Shown in pieces: positions 6,773 through 10,680 of a stretch of DNA of 10,680 bases. Location: positions 1 through 10,680 of the forward strand of contig JBFGLJ010000097.1 in assembly GCA_041576235.1 (NCBI GenBank). The letters are read 5' to 3'. Each line of letters begins with the position of its first letter. Within the stretch, counting starts at the first letter, position 1. The notes under the pieces were generated by a model. It worked only from the letters and a program-made list of their open reading frames with translations, made no database searches and was not told the origin of the DNA. This DNA comes from JABDII01 sp041576235. GTDB lineage: Bacteria > Gemmatimonadota > Gemmatimonadetes > Gemmatimonadales > GWC2-71-9. Both the position numbers and the translations under genes were made by a program.

Positions 6773-7698
6773 TGGCCACGGCCATCGAAGAGCTGCGTGC
6801 GGAGGTCGCTCGGACGTTCTACATCGAGGGCTTTTGCGACTACCTGAGTCTCGAGGCGGGCAGCAGCGCGAATACTATCGTCAACTACGCCCGCGACATC
6901 CGCCGGCTCGGCGAGTACGCACGGGCCAAAGGCGTGCGGGCCCCGTCGAAGATCACCCGTCGGCTCCTCCGTGATTTTGTCTTCTCCCTCAAGGACCTCG
7001 GCCTCAGCTCCGCCACCATCCGCCGCCAAGTCTCATCCATTCGTACCTACTACGCCTTCCTCGTGGGCGAAGGGAAGGTGACCACCGATCCCAGTGACCG
7101 GCTCGAGAGCCCCAGGCGCGGCCGGACCCTTCCCGAGCCGCTATCGGTGCAGGACATCGAGGCGTTGCTGGCTTCGCCCCACGTCGATGAGCCCCTCGCC
7201 TGGCGGGATCGCACCCTGCTCGAGTTGGGCTACGGCGCCGGCCTCCGGGTGTCGGAACTCTGCGGCCTGCCCAAGGAAGACGTGCTGTCGAGCGAAGGCT
7301 TGGTCCGGGTGCTCGGCAAGGGGGGCAAGGAACGGGTCGTGCCCATCGGCCGCCAGGTCATCGGCGCCGTCTCGGTGTACCTCCATACCCTGCGCCCCAC
7401 GCTCGATCACGGGAAGACCCAGGGCCGGCTGCTGGTGAACGCTCGCGGCACGCCGCTCTCGCGGGTGGGCGCATGGGGCATCGTCAAGCGCCACGCCGAA
7501 CGAGCGGGGATCCAGAAACGGGTAACGCCGCACACGCTCCGCCACTCGTTCGCCACCCACTTGCTCGAGGGTGGAGCCGACCTGCGAGCGGTGCAGGAAA
7601 TGCTGGGCCACGCCGACCTGTCAACGACCCAGATCTACACCCACGTCGACCGGGAATACCTGCGGTCGGTCCACAAGCAGTTTCATCCGCGCGCCTAG
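6772..7698 (+). CDS. xerD: Site-specific tyrosine recombinase, XerD type
   Basis: 308 aa. The XerC/XerD pair resolves chromosome dimers at dif. An N-terminal SAM-like DNA-binding domain (about 16-105) precedes the catalytic domain (about 125-300). Catalytic residues are all visible: Arg159 (GAGLRVSEL), Lys183 (LGKGGKERVVP), His254 and Arg257 (HTLRHSFATHL), His280 (LGHADLSTTQ) and Tyr289 (IYTHVD). The ending HKQFHPRA and length fit XerD better than XerC, but without its partner this remains a call by resemblance. The ATG at 6772 shares one base with the preceding TAA (TAATG). It lies 10 bases after a G-rich tract that is the only candidate ribosome-binding sequence. Roughly 14 extra residues precede the usual N-terminus. 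No integron, prophage or transposon features surround it, so a housekeeping recombinase is likelier than a mobile-element integrase. Confidence 0.9.
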   Translation: MATAIEELRAEVARTFYIEGFCDYLSLEAGSSANTIVNYARDIRRLGEYARAKGVRAPSKITRRLLRDFVFSLKDLGLSSATIRRQVSSIRTYYAFLVGEGKVTTDPSDRLESPRRGRTLPEPLSVQDIEALLASPHVDEPLAWRDRTLLELGYGAGLRVSELCGLPKEDVLSSEGLVRVLGKGGKERVVPIGRQVIGAVSVYLHTLRPTLDHGKTQGRLLVNARGTPLSRVGAWGIVKRHAERAGIQKRVTPHTLRHSFATHLLEGGADLRAVQEMLGHADLSTTQIYTHVDREYLRSVHKQFHPRA

Positions 7699-7703
7699 GG
7701 TTC

Positions 7704-7719
7704 CAACGCGCTCGCGTTG
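7704..7719. terminator. Small hairpin between convergent xerD and kinase genes
   Basis: Perfect inverted repeat CAACGCG-CT-CGCGTTG, or a 6-bp stem with a GCTC loop, five bases after the xerD stop. On the + strand it is followed by TTGTTCG, not a clean U-run, so it is at best a weak intrinsic terminator for the left gene cluster. It sits in the 67-bp gap between convergent genes, where a terminator is expected. Confidence 0.35.
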
Positions 7720-7765
7720 TTGTTCGTGCATCTCGGTCTGTTGTGGGGAGTCGGTCGGCTGATCT

Positions 7766-9766
7766 TCACGGCCAGTCGACGATCATCCACCCGGCACCAG
7801 TGCGCCGAAGCAGGAGAGTGGAGTTGACGGGCCAGTCACGGTCCACGCCGCTCTGGGTATCGAACCAGCGAATCGCCCCGGTGATCTGCACGCTCACCAC
7901 GTTGGCTTCGAGTTCCACCAGGGTGGTGGGATTCATGGCAATCCCCGCCGTCATGCTCCCCGCGGTGGCAAAGGTCTCGCTCCACTGTTGCTCGGTGCGC
8001 TGGTCCATCCCTGGGTAGATCTGGAGCAAGAGCCCCAGATTCCTCGCTTCCAAGGCCCGCACCAATCTGGAAACGGTCTGCTTGACTTGCTCCTCGACCG
8101 GCACGGGTGGTGGGGGGGAAGGAGGCGGTGCCGGTTCCGTCACTCCGGGTTCAACGGTGGAGGGCTCGGGCTCAATGGCCACGGCCACTCCAGCTCGCGC
8201 AGCCGCTCCAGCGGGAGGCCTTCGCGACTGTTCCGCGGATGGCGGGAGCGCCGGTGCGGCTGATGCGTCTGCGCCGGCGGTCGTCGGCGGGACGTAGACA
8301 GGCGGCCTCGCATACCCAGGCCGTGGCCCACCCGGAAGGTGGGCGAGCCGGTCGAGCGGCGAGAGACGAGGAACGGGCGCCGTTGAGAGTGGGGCCAGTT
8401 CCGCCGCTGCCGTCGATTCGAAGGTCGGCTCGCGTGCCGTCGAACCGAGCCACAGCGCGACACCGGCCAAGGCCGCGACCGGAACGGCCCACCACGCACG
8501 CGACCTGATCCAGGGGCGGGAAGGGATGAGGGTGTGCACCCGCCCGATCCTGCTCCGGGCCGTGTGTTGGATCCGTCCGGCGTATGAGCCCCACGGGATT
8601 TCGGTGAGGCGTCCGCCAACGGCCACCCCGGCCGCGCGGAGGGCGCTGCCGGACCCGCGCAGCCAACGCCATGCCGCAGAGACGCGGGTGGTCAACGCGT
8701 TTGTCCAGACAGGAGGCCCCGATCCGCCCTTGGCCCGTGCGGGCGCAGCGGGGGGCGGAATCCCGGCTTTCGAGGATGGCACCGGACTCTTGGGGGTCTG
8801 ATGGGCCTTCAGCACGTCCTCGCTCCGGCCGTGCTTGGCGAGGGCGATCATCGTCTGGCGCACCGGGTCGTCGTAGGGCAACGGCGGCACACCGAGCGTG
8901 GCGACGGCCTCATCGATGGTGATCCACCGGTCGCCGGGTTCCTTCTCGAGCATGCGCATGACCACCGCGGCGAGGGCGGGCGGGCAGCTCGGTGTGACGT
9001 CCAGGATCGGTGTCGGGGGCGTATTGAAGTGGTGCCACATGACCGTCAGTGGATTGTCGACCTCGAACGGCAGTCGGCCGGTCAGCAGCTGATAGGCAAC
9101 GATGCCCAGCGCGTACTGATCGGCCCCGCCGGTCACCGTGCCGCCCTTGCACTGTTCCGGACTCATGTAGTTGGGCGTGCCGATTGCGGCGCCTGTTTGG
9201 GTCAGCGACTGGCCGGCCTGGTCCTTGGCGATTCCAAAATCGGTGACGACCACCTGGCCTTCGCGGTCGAGCATGATGTTGGCCGGCTTGACGTCGCGGT
9301 GGACCACGCCGGCGCGGTGTGCATAGCCCAGCGCCCCGCCGGCCTGGGCGATGATGGCCTGGACGAGAGGCGGGGCAAGCGATCCTTCGTCGTCGAGGAT
9401 TTCACGCAAGGTGCGACCGACGACGAAGCGCATCACGAAGAACGAGAGCCCTGCCGTCTCGCGAACCGCGAAGATCGGGATGATGTTGGGGTGACTGAGG
9501 TGGGCGGCCGTCTTGGCCTCGCGCCGAAACCGTTCCTCCAGCCCCGGGTCCGTCTGGGTGGTCGACATCACCTTGACAGCGACTTTGCGGTCCAGCGCCA
9601 ACTCGTGCGCCAGGTAGACTGTCGCCATACCGCCACGGCCGATTTGCCCGAGGATCTCATACTCGCCGGCCGTTACCCGGACGAGTTCCTCGAACTCGGC
9701 GGAGGCGGGGGCAGGGGCAGGGGCAGAGGGGTGGGCGGGCCGTTTGCGCTGGCCCAGCTTGGCCAT
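7766..9766 (-). CDS. Transmembrane Ser/Thr protein kinase (PknB-like) with extracytoplasmic NTF2-like domain
   Basis: 666 aa. The cytoplasmic kinase domain (about 36-291) has all key residues: glycine loop IGRGGMATV (42-50), Lys65, Glu83, HRDVKPAN with Asp158 and Asn163, DFG at 176-178, and SPE at 202-204. The activation loop carries SLTQTG with Thr189 and Thr191, the pattern autophosphorylated in mycobacterial PknB. A linker with a Trp/Arg-rich basic part (about 355-424) leads to one membrane segment (about 425-441). After it comes a Pro/Ala-rich extracytoplasmic stalk (about 445-558), then a C-terminal domain (about 559-666) whose helix-then-strands pattern, ending LLLRRTGAGWMIVDWP, resembles NTF2/SnoaL-like folds. 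It probably relays an envelope signal; ligand and substrates are unknown. No PASTA repeats are present. The ATG at 9766 has GAGGA (complement of 9773-9777) six bases upstream. N-terminal residues 11-23 are an Ala/Pro repeat. Confidence 0.9.
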   Translation of the reverse strand: MAKLGQRKRPAHPSAPAPAPASAEFEELVRVTAGEYEILGQIGRGGMATVYLAHELALDRKVAVKVMSTTQTDPGLEERFRREAKTAAHLSHPNIIPIFAVRETAGLSFFVMRFVVGRTLREILDDEGSLAPPLVQAIIAQAGGALGYAHRAGVVHRDVKPANIMLDREGQVVVTDFGIAKDQAGQSLTQTGAAIGTPNYMSPEQCKGGTVTGGADQYALGIVAYQLLTGRLPFEVDNPLTVMWHHFNTPPTPILDVTPSCPPALAAVVMRMLEKEPGDRWITIDEAVATLGVPPLPYDDPVRQTMIALAKHGRSEDVLKAHQTPKSPVPSSKAGIPPPAAPARAKGGSGPPVWTNALTTRVSAAWRWLRGSGSALRAAGVAVGGRLTEIPWGSYAGRIQHTARSRIGRVHTLIPSRPWIRSRAWWAVPVAALAGVALWLGSTAREPTFESTAAAELAPLSTAPVPRLSPLDRLAHLPGGPRPGYARPPVYVPPTTAGADASAAPALPPSAEQSRRPPAGAAARAGVAVAIEPEPSTVEPGVTEPAPPPSPPPPVPVEEQVKQTVSRLVRALEARNLGLLLQIYPGMDQRTEQQWSETFATAGSMTAGIAMNPTTLVELEANVVSVQITGAIRWFDTQSGVDRDWPVNSTLLLRRTGAGWMIVDWP
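9708..9725. repeat. GGGGCA hexamer x3 within kinase 5' coding region
   Basis: Three perfect copies of GGGGCA on the + strand, encoding the Ala/Pro repeat near the kinase N-terminus on the - strand. Flanking G-runs at 9707, 9728-9731, 9733-9735 and 9737-9739 make a dense series of G-runs with short loops, a potential G-quadruplex on the template strand of the kinase gene. Confidence 0.7.
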
Positions 9767-9786
9767 GGAGAATCCTCGCGTGGACG

Positions 9787-9810
9787 AAAACGGCGGCCGA
9801 AGTCGCCGTT
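9787..9810 (-). terminator. Hairpin plus short U-run upstream of the kinase gene
   Basis: Read on the - strand, a 7-bp perfect stem AACGGCG / CGCCGTT (complement of 9804-9810 and 9789-9795) encloses an 8-base loop. It runs into TTTT (complement of 9787-9790). It lies 72 bp beyond the stop of the upstream membrane-protein gene and 20 bp before the kinase ATG. It could terminate the upstream transcript or form a leader hairpin of the kinase mRNA. The U-run is short, so confidence is modest. Confidence 0.45.
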
Positions 9811-9881
9811 CAGCCTATACCTTGAGACTCAACCTGCCGCAGCGCAAGGGCTGGCCTCCTGGTGCGACGACCCCACGGCGG

Positions 9882-10680
9882 CTACGCTGGGCGGGTCGCG
9901 AGTTCGACCGCCGAGGGGTCGAGCCGTTCGTAGACGCCTCCCAACCATTCGATGAGGAGAAAGCCCTCGAGCGCGAGCCCTGCGAAGAAGAGCCCGGCTG
10001 CTACCACGTAGGCCGGCGTCCCAATGAGAGGGTCGAGCAACGAGGCCGCCCCGGTGGCCACTGCCGCCGGCGCCGCCAGGGCGAGGGTAAGGAGTACGAG
10101 GTATGGCATGGTGGACAGAAGGCTCTGCCCCAACGCCTCCACCCCGCCGCGACGACGAGGGCCCAGGGTAACCCAGGCTGGAAAGAGGAGGGCGATGCCG
10201 TTCTGAATGAGCATGCCGAGGAAGTTGATGGCTGGCAGCACGAGGGCGATGGCCGCCAAGAGGGCACCTCGCGCTGGGACGCTCAAGGCGATGTCTACGG
10301 CACTCAGGGACGCGACCAACGCCAGGCCCAGGAGACCAAGTTGCGCCGCGGTCAGCACCGCGGCCGATGCGGCGGCCTCCGCACCGACCACGGTGGCCCC
10401 GCCGATGGGATACGCACGCAGCACGTCGATGTAGCTGAGGTCGCTGCGGAGATCGTTGCGAACCCAGAGCGGGCCGAACACGAGCAACACCCCGGCCCAC
10501 CCGGCCAGGAGCCCGCTCAGCAGGTTGCCCCACTGCTGGGTGTCACCGGCCAGCATGGCCACGAATACCGCGGCCGTCAGCAATCCGATCAACGCCATGC
10601 GGCGTAGATTCCGGGCTCTGCCAACGGCGACGATGTTCTTCCAGAGGATCGCCATGGCGGGATGGCCCTCGGGGTCGAGC
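9882..10680 (-). CDS. Polytopic membrane protein, probable ABC-exporter permease C-terminal half (5' truncated by window edge)
   Basis: From an internal Met at 10655 there are 257 aa, but the frame stays open to the window edge (LDPEGHPAMAILWKN...), so the true start probably lies outside. The internal WKN segment followed by an Arg-rich stretch looks like the middle of a longer protein. About six hydrophobic segments are visible (near 21-36, 44-62, 92-119, 129-155, 187-209 and 217-237 from that Met). Between the second and third is an NDLRSDLSYIDVLRAYPIGG loop. That loop and the closing YERLDPS motif resemble the putative ABC-exporter membrane family (Pfam ABC_export), in which the ATPase is a separate gene. 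Transported substrate is unknown. The resemblance is from memory of family patterns, so the class is tentative; a multi-pass membrane protein is certain. It is co-directional with the kinase, 115 bp away. Confidence 0.6.
   Translation of the reverse strand, partial: LDPEGHPAMAILWKNIVAVGRARNLRRMALIGLLTAAVFVAMLAGDTQQWGNLLSGLLAGWAGVLLVFGPLWVRNDLRSDLSYIDVLRAYPIGGATVVGAEAAASAAVLTAAQLGLLGLALVASLSAVDIALSVPARGALLAAIALVLPAINFLGMLIQNGIALLFPAWVTLGPRRRGGVEALGQSLLSTMPYLVLLTLALAAPAAVATGAASLLDPLIGTPAYVVAAGLFFAGLALEGFLLIEWLGGVYERLDPSAVELATRPA

Noticed and set aside
6772..7698. XerD as a phage, integron or transposon integrase
   Set aside because: No attachment repeats, cassettes, transposase or tRNA nearby. 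The gene is embedded by overlap in a housekeeping cluster and ends in the XerD-like HPRA.
7699..7765. dif-like site next to xerD
   Set aside because: No pair of 11-base recombinase arms around a 6-base centre is visible. The only symmetry is a short hairpin.
8801..9955. 384-codon + strand open frame opposite the kinase gene
   Set aside because: Its His/Gly/Asp/Arg-rich translation is a typical antisense shadow of the kinase domain, whose catalytic motifs are intact on the - strand.

Overview
The window is a GC-rich, densely packed piece of bacterial chromosome made mostly of housekeeping genes. A Gram-negative-type bacterium that makes menaquinone by the futalosine route fits well. Gene content, GC-rich coding and the intergenic heptamer repeat resemble Gemmatimonadota. 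That phylum is an inference from style only, since no marker gene such as rRNA is present.

Left region (1-7698, + strand): eight co-directional genes with almost no space between them. First come three fatty-acid synthesis genes: fabG (its 5' end lies outside the window), acpP and fabF. A 50-bp gap follows that is filled by a heptamer tandem repeat. Then come three futalosine-pathway menaquinone genes, mqnE, mqnA and mqnC, then ispF (MEP isoprenoid pathway), a DedA-family membrane protein fused to a C-terminal TerB-like domain, and a XerD-type tyrosine recombinase. From mqnE to xerD every junction is an overlap of 1 to 10 bases, so these genes are probably co-transcribed and translationally coupled. 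A common theme is envelope lipids: acyl chains, the quinone head group, isoprenoid precursor for quinone tails and undecaprenyl carriers, and a DedA protein of a family that includes undecaprenyl-phosphate flippases. mqnB and mqnD are not in the window.

Right region (7766-10680, - strand): a transmembrane Ser/Thr protein kinase of the PknB type with an extracytoplasmic NTF2-like domain converges on xerD. Upstream of it lies the C-terminal half of a polytopic membrane protein resembling the putative ABC-exporter permease family, which runs off the right edge. A hairpin followed by a short U-run lies between these two genes.

No phage, CRISPR, defence or secondary-metabolite system was found. 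The points most worth a second look are the CX5CX2C cluster motif in MqnE (the family norm is CX3CX2C), the DedA-TerB fusion, the zero-gap same-frame acpP/fabF junction with a TTG start, and a 9-G tract at the dedA/xerD junction.
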